7,288 nt of DNA from CAZWBR01 sp964404205 (GCA_964404205.1 CAYOJD010000137.1:1-7288); one strand, 5' to 3'. Shown: positions 1 through 7,040, numbered from the stretch's first letter. Notes: generated by a model not told the origin, from the letters alone. Program-made: numbers and translations.

Positions 1-2159
1 ACATTTCCCTCACGGTCAACAGCTACGTTTTCGCGGTTAACTGCAGGCCTTGGATTCCGGGTAGTTGTATTGCCTTCTTTGCTCACCGGACGAGTATTGC
101 CTGCTGGTCGTGATGTTGTACCGTTAGTATTGGGCAATCTGTTTCCCGGACGGGTTACCGCTTCTCCTCCCGGACGTGTCTCAGGACGGGTAGTTGGTCT
201 TGTTTGACCACTTGTGCCCGGTCTCGTTTCCGGACGGGTAGCTGGTCTGCTTCCCGGTTTGACTGCTTCAGGATTGGCAGGCCTTGTTGAGGGACGGTTC
301 GATACCGATGGCCCGGGCCTCGATGAATTGCCTCCGTATATGGGCCGCGAGGGTTTGGTTTGTGTTACAACATCGCCTCTGTGGTTATAAATATTGTTGG
401 TGTTGTGCCTGTTGATATCTCTTGTATTCGGGTTGCGTCCATAATAATGGTCGCTGGGCCGGTTTCCGTGACCGGGATGCGAATGATGGGGCGGACGATG
501 TACGTGATAAGGTGGGCGATATACCGGCGGGCCCCACCAGCCTCCGCACCATCCCGGACGGTAGTGGTGATGGCCCCACACATCGAAATGGAACCAGCTG
601 AAACTATAACCCAAACTTAAGCTCCAGCCGGTCCACGGGTTATAGCGCATGTTGAACCCCCAGGTATAGGGCCGTGCATAATAGTAACTTCCATACCAGG
701 GGCGATAATGATAACCTGTCCCATACACCACAACCGGGCCATAAATGTAGGTGCCGAGGTATCCGGGTGTGTAACCCATATAGACATATTGCGGGGTAAC
801 ATCGTAAATATAAACATACTTGACGTTATAAACCGGCGAACTTGGCGGAATCTGCGATACTGCCTGCGGGCGCATGGTGGCCACTTCCCACGGTCCGTTG
901 GGGTTCGATGATACAAACCATACCCCGTCTTCGACAACATAATACATCCCTTCGGCCTTGATAACCGAACTTGAAGTATTTACCGCGTAACTCATCTGGG
1001 TGCCGTCAACCGCTTCAAAACGGGGGTTTCCATCATATTCAACGGTTGCACGTGCACTGTTGCGGTCGACTTTTGCGGTTTGTGGTATTTGTGCATCCAG
1101 AACAGCTTCGCGTGCCTCTTCCGTACCGGCCACACTGGCCAATACATCACTCATATCAGAGTCGGCTGGAATTTGGGCAAAGTCAGATGGAAGGGCATCG
1201 GCTGCCGTGTATTCCCACGGGCCGCTTAAGTTGCCTGCCTTGTACCAACGTCCCGATATCAGTACAAAATATTTCTGGCTGTCGATATGCATAAATATCG
1301 CATCGTCGCTGTTGGTAATATAGAGCAACCCGGTGCCTTCCAGTGGCGCAAATTCGGCTTTGCCATTCGACTGAATCAGTTCCGCGGGTTCGTAGCTGAT
1401 AACAATCTGGGCCGGTACCGTAGGGTTGACCACATCGTTTTCTTTTTCCGATTTTTTCATTGCTTTATCGATTGCCGAAAGCGATTTGGGTACCGAAGTC
1501 ATTGGTGACCAAGGGCCATCGAGCCGCGATGCGCTGTACCAGAACCCTCCGCCATACAGATAGAGGCTATTGCTTTGTTTGATAATGGTAAAGGGGGTAT
1601 TGACCACCCGGTCGAACCCGGTGGCATTGTCCTTCTGCCAGATGGGTTCACCGTCGATGGTAACCAGCACCGAATATTTATTTTTGAAGATGATGGATGG
1701 AGGGTCAACACTTAACTTTTCCGACAGATTTTGCTCGGTCTGATTCGATTCCAATGTGGCCAGCAAGTCGTCGAGGGCCATATCGAGATCCCATCTGGCG
1801 GCATCGTTCTCAATAAGCGAAGCATATTTTTTAATCAGATTGGCATCGGTTATGCCCGGAAATTTGATGTTGTTGATATTGAGGCTTTCCAGCGAAACAA
1901 CCCTTGTGTCGCGGTTGGTACTCATCATCCCTTCGGCCCAGAATGAACCAAAAACAGGGTCGCTTTTGCCCGATTCGACAATCGAAACGGCTGCCATACA
2001 CTCCAGTTTGTTGTTTTTGAATGAGAGTGGCTGTGGCTGGTAAACGGTAATCTTTGCTGCCGAAGTTTTAATCTCTTTGGGCCAAACAGTCGAATTGGCC
2101 GACAATGTTGTGCTGATTATCACGAAGGTAATCAATAGCAGAGATTTGATTGTTTTCAT
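1..2159 (-). CDS. Large secreted modular protein, GPW repeats and Thr-Arg-Pro tail (3' end missing)
   Basis: An open frame runs without a stop from ATG at 2159 to the left edge: 719 codons, C-terminus not seen. Residues 1-21 look like a Sec signal peptide (MKTIKSLLLITFVIISTTLSA), so export is expected. The N-terminal part holds YQPQP (40-44), which I recall from proteins loosely annotated as carbohydrate-binding family V/XII; that label is weak and no activity is established. Three similar modules end in W-[YF]-x(6)-GPW at residues 207-217, 305-315 and 414-424, each preceded by a hydrophobic strand. Residues 322-370 include PSDFAQIPADS and AQIPQTAKV. Residues 440-575 are rich in Tyr, Trp, Gly, then His and Pro. 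From about 604 the chain is a basic low-complexity tail of TRP/SRP units. No catalytic motif is recognised. The leader before ATG is A-rich with no Shine-Dalgarno. It lies 164 bases after the lipoprotein gene, so cotranscription is uncertain. A cell-surface or wall-associated role is inference only. Confidence 0.88.
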   Translation of the reverse strand, partial: MKTIKSLLLITFVIISTTLSANSTVWPKEIKTSAAKITVYQPQPLSFKNNKLECMAAVSIVESGKSDPVFGSFWAEGMMSTNRDTRVVSLESLNINNIKFPGITDANLIKKYASLIENDAARWDLDMALDDLLATLESNQTEQNLSEKLSVDPPSIIFKNKYSVLVTIDGEPIWQKDNATGFDRVVNTPFTIIKQSNSLYLYGGGFWYSASRLDGPWSPMTSVPKSLSAIDKAMKKSEKENDVVNPTVPAQIVISYEPAELIQSNGKAEFAPLEGTGLLYITNSDDAIFMHIDSQKYFVLISGRWYKAGNLSGPWEYTAADALPSDFAQIPADSDMSDVLASVAGTEEAREAVLDAQIPQTAKVDRNSARATVEYDGNPRFEAVDGTQMSYAVNTSSSVIKAEGMYYVVEDGVWFVSSNPNGPWEVATMRPQAVSQIPPSSPVYNVKYVYIYDVTPQYVYMGYTPGYLGTYIYGPVVVYGTGYHYRPWYGSYYYARPYTWGFNMRYNPWTGWSLSLGYSFSWFHFDVWGHHHYRPGWCGGWWGPPVYRPPYHVHRPPHHSHPGHGNRPSDHYYGRNPNTRDINRHNTNNIYNHRGDVVTQTKPSRPIYGGNSSRPGPSVSNRPSTRPANPEAVKPGSRPATRPETRPGTSGQTRPTTRPETRPGGEAVTRPGNRLPNTNGTTSRPAGNTRPVSKEGNTTTRNPRPAVNRENVAVDREGN
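184..248 (-). repeat. Near-identical 17-base direct repeat inside the Arg-Pro tail
   Basis: The plus-strand text ggacgggta[gt/gc]tggtct occurs at 184-200 and 232-248 with one mismatch and a 48-base (16-codon) spacing. On the coding strand both copies specify the same short TRP motif. Related GGACGGGT or CGGACG pieces recur at about 87, 147, 172 and 291. This looks like expansion of a low-complexity coding tail by in-frame duplication, not a separate DNA element. Confidence 0.65.
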
Positions 2160-2286
2160 AACTTTTATTTTTTACGGATGGCATTCACCACCTGCAGATG
2201 GTTTTGCTTTACCAGATTTGATATGCTTTAAACAAAAAAAGTGCCTGAATGGATTTACAAAACAATAATTCTTTTGCCGAATGGCT

Positions 2287-2309
2287 AAAAGTGTTGTAGA
2301 ACAGCTTTT
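2287..2309 (-). terminator. Weak hairpin after the lipoprotein gene, possible terminator
   Basis: On the minus strand AAAAG-C-TGTT pairs with AACA-CTTTT around a 4-base loop (CTAC), with one bulged C, beginning about 14 bases after the lipoprotein stop. The stem is AT-rich with only two G-C pairs, but it ends in TTTT. It could partly separate the three-gene cluster from the large secreted protein gene. The rest of the 164-base gap (2160-2323) shows no clear promoter. Two T-rich boxes ending in TTTG (near 2230-2260) fit the Bacteroidota -7 consensus only imperfectly. Confidence 0.3.
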
Positions 2310-2323
2310 ATTACCCCGATTCA

Positions 2324-3103
2324 TCACCGGGCAACCTTCCGGAGCACCATGCGGGTTTCCCCTTCCTTGCTCAGTACCAGTTGTAGTTCGTCAAACGCGT
2401 AGTCATAACTGCCGTTTGTCAAGGCATGGAGCAGTTCTGATTCTGTTTCCAATTCAGGGCAGGTCCTTTTAGTTCTTCTATCCATGCCGAAATATAGGGT
2501 TTTCGCTGTTGCCCCCATCTTCCCGCTGATGCGGTTACAGCCCCCATATCCCTGAAAATAACCTTCGGCCGGAAAGAATTCGAGGGCAGGAGGCCCGCCG
2601 GCCATTTGTGCCGCATCTATAGCTTTTCCCCCCAGTTGGATTACTTGCCAGTTGCCGCTAAGGTGAGGGTTCGATAAGTTGCCCGTTTCTGTCGAATCGG
2701 TATCACTTTTCTTCAAAATAAAATGCTCTCCCATGGGTGGTTCAATCTCTTTTCCGTTGCTGTCGAGCAGGGTAAGCGTATGGCTCCCAATTTTCAGCAA
2801 CGATTTTTGTTTTCCTTTTTCGAGGGCAATTTTACCATTGGCTACCCGCCAGTTGCCACTTTCGACATATGGGGTGTCGCTTCGTTCGAGGTAGAGGCTC
2901 GATTCGCGAAACGAATAATTGTCGTACAGCTCCAGTTTGTAGTCGATGCCCGGACAGTCGGCGCAGGGCAGTTCTCCCCGGTACTCGCCGATCAGGGTAT
3001 CGCTGGCCGGTGGGGTTCCGTTTGCCGGAATAACCTTTGGGCTTTTGCAGCTTGCCGCCAATAGTATCAATGTGGCAAGATAAAGGGCTGTTCGGGTGGG
3101 CAT
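2324..3103 (-). CDS. NlpE-like plus META (HslJ-like) domain lipoprotein
   Basis: A 259-residue protein with a lipoprotein signal: a hydrophobic stretch at 5-18 followed by Cys19 (LLAASCKS), so it should be lipidated and anchored in the envelope. Residues 36-131 resemble the N-terminal NlpE domain: GEYRGELPCADCPGID carries the CxxC pair Cys47/Cys50. In E. coli NlpE the matching domain is tied to copper and surface sensing through Cpx. Residues 147-257 match a META/DUF306 domain as in HslJ: LSGNWQVIQLGG, then GYGGCNRISG (Cys189), then TKRTCPELE (Cys215), which may pair as a disulfide, then a Leu-rich end. No catalytic site is expected. The start is the first ATG and gives a proper signal peptide. 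It begins 11 bases after the mscS-type stop and so probably shares its transcript. An envelope-stress or scaffold role is inferred from the domains; Cpx signalling itself is not implied. Confidence 0.9.
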   Translation of the reverse strand: MPTRTALYLATLILLAASCKSPKVIPANGTPPASDTLIGEYRGELPCADCPGIDYKLELYDNYSFRESSLYLERSDTPYVESGNWRVANGKIALEKGKQKSLLKIGSHTLTLLDSNGKEIEPPMGEHFILKKSDTDSTETGNLSNPHLSGNWQVIQLGGKAIDAAQMAGGPPALEFFPAEGYFQGYGGCNRISGKMGATAKTLYFGMDRRTKRTCPELETESELLHALTNGSYDYAFDELQLVLSKEGETRMVLRKVAR

Positions 3104-3114
3104 GGCTCTGTTAA

Positions 3115-3984
3115 TTATTTGCTGTTGACAATGCGAATCTCGCGTTGAGGGAAGGGGATTTCAATACCTTCACGCTCGAACCTCATTTTAATTTTTTCGT
3201 TCATCTCGAAGAAAAATGGCCAGTAATCTTCCTGTTTCACCAGTGCCCTTACCTTGATATTGACCGAACTCTCGCCAAACGCCGAGAGGTTGATGTAAGG
3301 TTCCAGTTCGTGGATAACCCTCGAATCGGTAAAAATCTCTTCGAGTATAATTTGCCTGACTTTCTCGACCTTATTGCTGTAACTGATGCCAAAAATCCAT
3401 TCCACGACACGTGTTTCGGATCGGGAATAGTTGATAATCATATTATTCGATAATGTGCCATTGGGCAATACAACGGTTTTCCGGTCGTAAGTCAACAGGA
3501 TGGTATGAAAGATTTGTATCTCCTGCACCGTTCCGGTTACACTGCCCGATTCGATTACTTCGCCCACCTTGAAGGGTTTAAAAATCAATATCAATACCCC
3601 TCCGGCAAAATTCGAAAGGCTTCCCTGTAAAGCCAAACCAATGGCCAAACCGGCTGCACCCAGAATGGTGATAAAAGAGGTGGTTTGAATCCCAATCATC
3701 GAGGCTACCGCGATAATCAGCACCGAGTAGGAGAGTATCTTGGTAATCGACGAAAGGAAAGGAATCAGCGACGGATCGACATCGCGCTTCTCCAGCAGGT
3801 GTCGCATACGCCGTACCAGCGGTTTTATCAGCATCAAGCCGATTATCAGCGTTAGGGCAGCCAGTATCACCCTGGGGGCATAATGGAGCGCCATCGAAAT
3901 AAGCTCTTCGGTGTGCAGTTCGAAATTTTGTGCAGTTTCTGCCATCTTTTCGGCTCCTTCAGCCTGAATCAGCAATAAATTCAT
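3115..3984 (-). CDS. Small mechanosensitive channel, MscS family
   Basis: A 289-residue inner-membrane protein of MscS size (E. coli MscS is 286). It should open under membrane tension and release solutes during hypo-osmotic shock. Membrane segments are seen at about 36-57 and 82-99, and TM3 at about 103-135 is the pore helix with the small-residue pattern GAAGLAIGLALQGSLSNFAGG. The KPFKVGEVIE motif (136-145) opens the beta domain, VVLPNG is the usual mid-domain signature, and the C-terminal domain ends with the family motif GIEIPFPQ (273-280). The first ATG (3984) overlaps the pepE stop as ATGA, which suggests coupled translation. Met14 (3945) is an alternative start and gives a length closer to relatives without an extra N-terminal leader. 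Gene order (peptidase, channel, lipoprotein) suggests one envelope/osmotic transcript, but a functional link with pepE is not established. Confidence 0.95.
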   Translation of the reverse strand: MNLLLIQAEGAEKMAETAQNFELHTEELISMALHYAPRVILAALTLIIGLMLIKPLVRRMRHLLEKRDVDPSLIPFLSSITKILSYSVLIIAVASMIGIQTTSFITILGAAGLAIGLALQGSLSNFAGGVLILIFKPFKVGEVIESGSVTGTVQEIQIFHTILLTYDRKTVVLPNGTLSNNMIINYSRSETRVVEWIFGISYSNKVEKVRQIILEEIFTDSRVIHELEPYINLSAFGESSVNIKVRALVKQEDYWPFFFEMNEKIKMRFEREGIEIPFPQREIRIVNSK

Positions 3985-4688
3985 TTCAACAGAAAATCAA
4001 GTGAATCAATGTTTGTTAACTCTAACGGGGCATCTCCCTTTCTGAAAATTCTCATGGGCCTGTTCCCGATAAGGGTCAGTTTTCCCTCTTCATATCTCAG
4101 CATGGTGGCTTCGCGAAGCCCCGCCACGTAGATGCCCGGATTGATTTCCAAAAACTCTTCGATGCGCTGCTCACGGGTTTCGCCGCCATGTCCTTCGGGG
4201 TTTTTATCGAGATAATGGGGGTTAATCTGGAACGGCACCAACCCCATGCAGTCGAAACCCTTTGGGTCGATAATGGGCATATCGTTGGTGGTGCGCAGCG
4301 TAGGGCAGGCTACATTCGAGCCGGCGCTCCAGCCAATGTAAGGGGTTCCGTCCAAAACCCTTTTACGGATAGCCTCCATCAGCCGGTTGTCGTGCATCAT
4401 CCGTACCAACTGCCAGGTGTTCCCACCGCCAATCACTATGGCTTCGGCCGCTTCGACCGCCTGTACCGGATCGGCGAAACGATGAATGGAGACCACGTGA
4501 TGGCCTATTTCGCTAAAACGTTCTTCCACTTTCGATTCGTACACATCGAACGAAAAGGTGACGGCAGCATAGGGGATAAAGAGTGCTTTTACCGGTTTGT
4601 CGCCCAAAAACTTAGCGATCTCGTGTTTGGGATAGTCCAGATAAGCCTCGCCCGGGTTGGTAGAGTTGCTGATCAGAAGTAGTTTCAT
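3981..4688 (-). CDS. pepE: Dipeptidase E (alpha-aspartyl dipeptidase), peptidase family S51
   Basis: A 235-residue cytosolic serine peptidase that cleaves dipeptides with N-terminal aspartate, recycling Asp-X products of protein breakdown. The S51 pattern is clear: GGGNT at 87-91, nucleophile Ser121 in GWSAGSN, Asp136 in TTNDMPI and His158 in INPHYLD. The known Salmonella PepE triad is Ser120, Asp135, His157, so all three fall at a constant offset of one. Length agrees with PepE (229 in Salmonella). Cyanophycinase belongs to the same family but is usually longer, and no cyanophycin synthetase gene is in the window. ATG at 4688 is the natural start: the protein begins directly with the first beta strand MKLLLISNST, and the leader is A-rich (a run of ten A on the coding strand). 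It is the first gene of the minus-strand cluster and overlaps the channel gene by 4 bases. Confidence 0.95.
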   Translation of the reverse strand: MKLLLISNSTNPGEAYLDYPKHEIAKFLGDKPVKALFIPYAAVTFSFDVYESKVEERFSEIGHHVVSIHRFADPVQAVEAAEAIVIGGGNTWQLVRMMHDNRLMEAIRKRVLDGTPYIGWSAGSNVACPTLRTTNDMPIIDPKGFDCMGLVPFQINPHYLDKNPEGHGGETREQRIEEFLEINPGIYVAGLREATMLRYEEGKLTLIGNRPMRIFRKGDAPLELTNIDSLDFLLK

Positions 4689-4888
4689 ACGGATATCTTT
4701 TTTTTTTAATATGATGTGGCGGTTTCAATGATCGTGCCATCCCCAAAAATACAACATTCCTGAAGGATATCCCAACCGGAAGGGCTTCTCCGTTAAACCA
4801 ATTTTGGCAGCCGATTGTTTATTGGGTGAAACTTAAACTGAAAATAGCGTATAACAGGTTTGAAATGACTGGAGAATTAACGGAGAGA
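4689..4888. other. Divergent intergenic region between pepE and the biotin carboxylase
   Basis: This 200-base spacer separates the two divergent transcripts. On the minus side it holds the pepE promoter candidate and an A10 leader tract (T run at 4698-4707). On the plus side no good TAnnTTTG box was found before the biotin carboxylase; TTGGCA at 4805-4810 resembles a general -35 element but lacks a convincing partner. GTG at 4826 and ATG at 4865 open the same frame as the biotin carboxylase and are discussed there. Confidence 0.6.
4744..4776 (-). promoter_or_regulatory. Probable Bacteroidota-type promoter for pepE cluster
   Basis: Reading the minus strand, TATTTTTG (4751-4744) fits the Bacteroidota -7 consensus TAnnTTTG exactly. 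GTTG (4776-4773), 21 bases upstream, matches the -33 TTTG at three of four positions. Transcription would start near 4738, giving an untranslated leader of about 50 bases before the pepE ATG. The spacer contains the 8-base palindrome GGATATCC (4765-4772), which could be chance or an operator half. This is inferred from consensus only. Confidence 0.5.
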
Positions 4889-6400
4889 ATGAAAATAAAC
4901 AAAGTATTGGTGGCCAACCGGGGCGAAATTGCCATTCGTATCATGCGTTCGTGCCGCGAAATGAATATCCTTACCGTAGCAGTGTTTAGCGAAGTCGACC
5001 GGACCTCTTTTCATGTGCGATATGCCGACGAAGCTTATCCCATTGGTCCCGGCCCTTCGGTCGACAGTTACCTTCGGATGGACAAAATTATCGAAATTGC
5101 CAAACGGTCGGGGGCCGATGCCATCCATCCGGGCTACGGTTTCTTGTCCGAAAATGCCACCTTTGCCCGTCGCTGCCGCGAAGAGGGCATTATCTTTATT
5201 GGCCCGTCGGCCGAATCGATTGAAGCGATGGGCGACAAAATCAGTGCCCGTAAACGGATGATTGCCGCAGGGGTGCCTGTAGTGCCCGGAACCACCGACA
5301 AGGTGACTGACGATGCCGAAGCCTTGCGGGTAATCGAAGAGATTGGCCTGCCGGTGATGATCAAAGCCTCGGCCGGAGGGGGCGGAAAGGGGATGCGGCT
5401 GGTGCGCGAAGCTTCGCAGGTCGAAAGTGCATTGCGGGGAGCCCGTTCCGAAGCACGCACCGCTTTTGGCGACGATGCCGTGTACATCGAAAAGTATATC
5501 GAAAACCCCCACCATATCGAGTTTCAGGTGCTGGCCGACCGCTTTGGCCATACCATCCACCTGTTCGAACGCGAATGTTCGGTGCAGCGCCGCCACCAGA
5601 AGGTGGTCGAAGAGACCCCTTCGCCACTGCTCACCCCCGAAGTACGCGCCAAAATGGGCGAATATGCCGTGGCAGCTACCCAAGCTGCCCATTACGAAGG
5701 GGCCGGCACCATCGAGTTTATTGTCGACGATAACCTCAATTTCTATTTCCTCGAGATGAATACCCGTCTGCAGGTCGAGCATCCCATTACCGAGCGTGTG
5801 GTGGGCATCGATTTGGTAAAAGCACAAATCAGCATTGCCGAGGGCCATCCGCTCACGTTGCAGCAGCACGATTTAAAGCAGAGCGGCCATGCTATCGAGT
5901 GCCGTATCTATGCCGAAGATCCCGATAACCATTTTATGCCCAACCCGGGGACCATTACCCATATCACCGAACCGCTGGGATTGGGCGTACGGTGCGACGG
6001 CTATATCCATGCCGGCTATAAAATCCCCATCTATTACGATCCGATGATCAGCAAACTGATTATCTGGGGCCGAACCCGCGACGAAGCCATCGAGCGGATG
6101 CGCCGCGCCCTCTACGAATATAAAATCACCGGGGTGAAAACCACCATCAAATTTCTCGAAAAGATTATGGATGCTCCCGAGTTCCGCAGCGGAAAGTACA
6201 ATACCGGCTTTATCGATCGCAACATGGAGCGGCTGATGGACAAATCGGGCTGTACGGCCGAGTGTGAAGATTTTGCGCTGATAGCCACCTATGTGGAATA
6301 TATGGAACGGAAAGAGAAGCTAAAACCGGTCAATGCGGGGCAGAGCTGCAACAACGGCTGGAAACAGCACGGGCGCAAAAGCAACAGGGAAGGTTTTTAA
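4889..6400 (+). CDS. accC: Biotin carboxylase subunit of an acyl-CoA carboxylase
   Basis: The enzyme uses ATP and bicarbonate to carboxylate biotin on its carrier protein, the first half-reaction of acetyl- or propionyl-CoA carboxylase; it is cytosolic. From ATG 4889 it has 503 residues. It begins MKINKVLVANRGEIAIRI, the standard family N-terminus, so upstream in-frame GTG 4826 and ATG 4865 are unlikely starts. Visible sites, numbered close to E. coli AccC, are Lys117, Lys159 with the Gly-rich loop GGGGKG (163-168), Glu201, His209, the RRHQKVVEE segment with Lys238, Glu276, and FLEMNTRLQVEHP with Glu289, Arg293, Gln295 and Glu297, then Arg339. All catalytic residues appear intact. The C-terminal 55 or so residues after NTGFIDRN extend past E. 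coli AccC (449); a tail of this kind is usual for Bacteroidota homologues. A carrier gene follows after 15 bases, so the two form an operon. Acetyl- versus propionyl-CoA specificity is set by the carboxyltransferase, which is not seen here. Confidence 0.95.
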   Translation: MKINKVLVANRGEIAIRIMRSCREMNILTVAVFSEVDRTSFHVRYADEAYPIGPGPSVDSYLRMDKIIEIAKRSGADAIHPGYGFLSENATFARRCREEGIIFIGPSAESIEAMGDKISARKRMIAAGVPVVPGTTDKVTDDAEALRVIEEIGLPVMIKASAGGGGKGMRLVREASQVESALRGARSEARTAFGDDAVYIEKYIENPHHIEFQVLADRFGHTIHLFERECSVQRRHQKVVEETPSPLLTPEVRAKMGEYAVAATQAAHYEGAGTIEFIVDDNLNFYFLEMNTRLQVEHPITERVVGIDLVKAQISIAEGHPLTLQQHDLKQSGHAIECRIYAEDPDNHFMPNPGTITHITEPLGLGVRCDGYIHAGYKIPIYYDPMISKLIIWGRTRDEAIERMRRALYEYKITGVKTTIKFLEKIMDAPEFRSGKYNTGFIDRNMERLMDKSGCTAECEDFALIATYVEYMERKEKLKPVNAGQSCNNGWKQHGRKSNREGF

Positions 6401-6415
6401 ATTTAAACAGCAACG

Positions 6416-6922
6416 ATGTTAGAATTCAATATCAATGGCCGCCACGCCGTGGTCAAAAAAATAAAGCAGGAAGCCCATTTACTGACCATCTCGGTCGACG
6501 AAAAAATTTATGAAGTCGATATCCTGAAGGTTGGACAGTGCGAATATTCGCTGATCAGCAACGGGATGTCGCGCAATATCGAGGTGATCGACGGCTTGTC
6601 GAAAAACCTCTTTTCGGTCAATACCGTTTACAACGAGTTCGAGGTCGAGGTTATCGACCGCAAATCGGGCTATGGCCTCTCCGGCTCAGGCGACCACGGC
6701 CACCATGGCCTCTCCATCCATTCGCCCATGCCCGGCAAGGTGGTGAAGATATTGGTGCAGCCCGGCGACAAGGTCGAAGCCGGTCAGACCGTGATTATCC
6801 TATCGGCGATGAAGATGGAAAACGAGTTTAAGGCCGGTAAAGCCGGCACGGTAACCAAAGTGGCCGTCAGTGAGGGCGATGTGGTCGACCTGAACCAGTT
6901 GCTGGTGGCCTTTCAGGAGTGA
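6416..6922 (+). CDS. Biotin carboxyl carrier protein (biotin/lipoyl attachment domain)
   Basis: A 168-residue carrier that shuttles carboxybiotin between the biotin carboxylase and a carboxyltransferase. The C-terminal biotinyl domain spans about 98-168: SPMPGKVVKILVQPGDKV, then the attachment motif AMKMEN with Lys133 as the biotinylated residue, then GTVTKVAVSEGDVV and the usual end LLVAFQE. Residues 1-82 form an N-terminal arm of beta strands (YEVDILKV, YSLISNG, IEVIDG) of the type found in carriers of oxaloacetate, glutaconyl- or methylmalonyl-CoA enzymes, rather than that of E. coli AccB. A flexible Gly/Ser/His linker (84-99) joins them. The start is ATG 6416, 15 bases after the biotin carboxylase stop; there is no strong Shine-Dalgarno, as expected in Bacteroidota. 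A carboxyltransferase beta subunit gene often sits next to such pairs but is absent from the remaining 366 bases. Confidence 0.94.
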   Translation: MLEFNINGRHAVVKKIKQEAHLLTISVDEKIYEVDILKVGQCEYSLISNGMSRNIEVIDGLSKNLFSVNTVYNEFEVEVIDRKSGYGLSGSGDHGHHGLSIHSPMPGKVVKILVQPGDKVEAGQTVIILSAMKMENEFKAGKAGTVTKVAVSEGDVVDLNQLLVAFQE

Positions 6923-6923
6923 G

Positions 6924-6952
6924 GAAGGTGATGGGGGTGAAGAAGGTGATGG
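6924..6952 (+). repeat. Purine-rich direct repeat just after the carrier stop
   Basis: GAAGGTGATGG occurs at 6924-6934 and 6942-6952, 18 bases apart, followed by the partial copy GGAGGCGATGAAG. It begins two bases after the TGA and is out of frame with the carrier gene, which already ends with the normal family C-terminus, so it is not a broken extension of that gene. Confidence 0.6.
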
Positions 6953-6969
6953 AGGCGATGAAGCCATAG

Positions 6970-6993
6970 AGAAGGCCGCGCGAAAGGCCTTCT
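6970..6993 (+). terminator. GC-rich hairpin, probable terminator of the carboxylase operon
   Basis: AGAAGGCC (6970-6977) pairs perfectly with GGCCTTCT (6986-6993) around the 8-base loop GCGCGAAA. It lies 47 bases after the carrier stop, the expected place for an intrinsic terminator. Only a short T run follows (TTCTTAA), so termination may be incomplete or the hairpin may mainly protect the 3' end. The opposite strand lacks a T tract, so a minus-strand role is less likely. Confidence 0.55.
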
Positions 6994-7005
6994 TAACGGT
7001 TAGAT

Positions 7006-7040
7006 ATCAGAAGCCAGACATTAGAGGCCAGACACCAGAC
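7006..7040. repeat. Degenerate 14-base tandem repeat (CCAGAC family)
   Basis: atcagaagccagac (7006-7019) is followed directly by attagaggccagac (7020-7033), 12 of 14 bases equal, and then by a truncated unit accagac (7034-7040). Short CAGA/CCAGAC-rich tandems of this kind occur between genes in some Bacteroidota genomes (general recollection). Nothing indicates transcription or a protein. Confidence 0.6.

Noticed and set aside
4188..4682. 164-codon plus-strand open frame opposite pepE
   Set aside because: The minus strand encodes a complete S51 peptidase with its full triad; the opposite frame shows no recognisable protein.
4826..4888. Upstream GTG start adding 21 residues to the biotin carboxylase
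   Set aside because: The added residues do not belong to the family, whose N-terminus starts at MKINKVLVANRGE. No promoter or ribosome site favours the GTG.
4877..5869. 330-codon antisense open frame opposite the biotin carboxylase
   Set aside because: Its translation is rich in His, Gly and Phe with no domain pattern. It mirrors the codon usage of a strongly conserved gene on the other strand.
6920..6965. Possible frameshift at the carrier stop, since an acidic EGDGGEEGDGG-like frame continues
   Set aside because: The carrier already ends with the normal LLVAFQE terminus of a biotinyl domain; the following frame is simply the purine-rich repeat.
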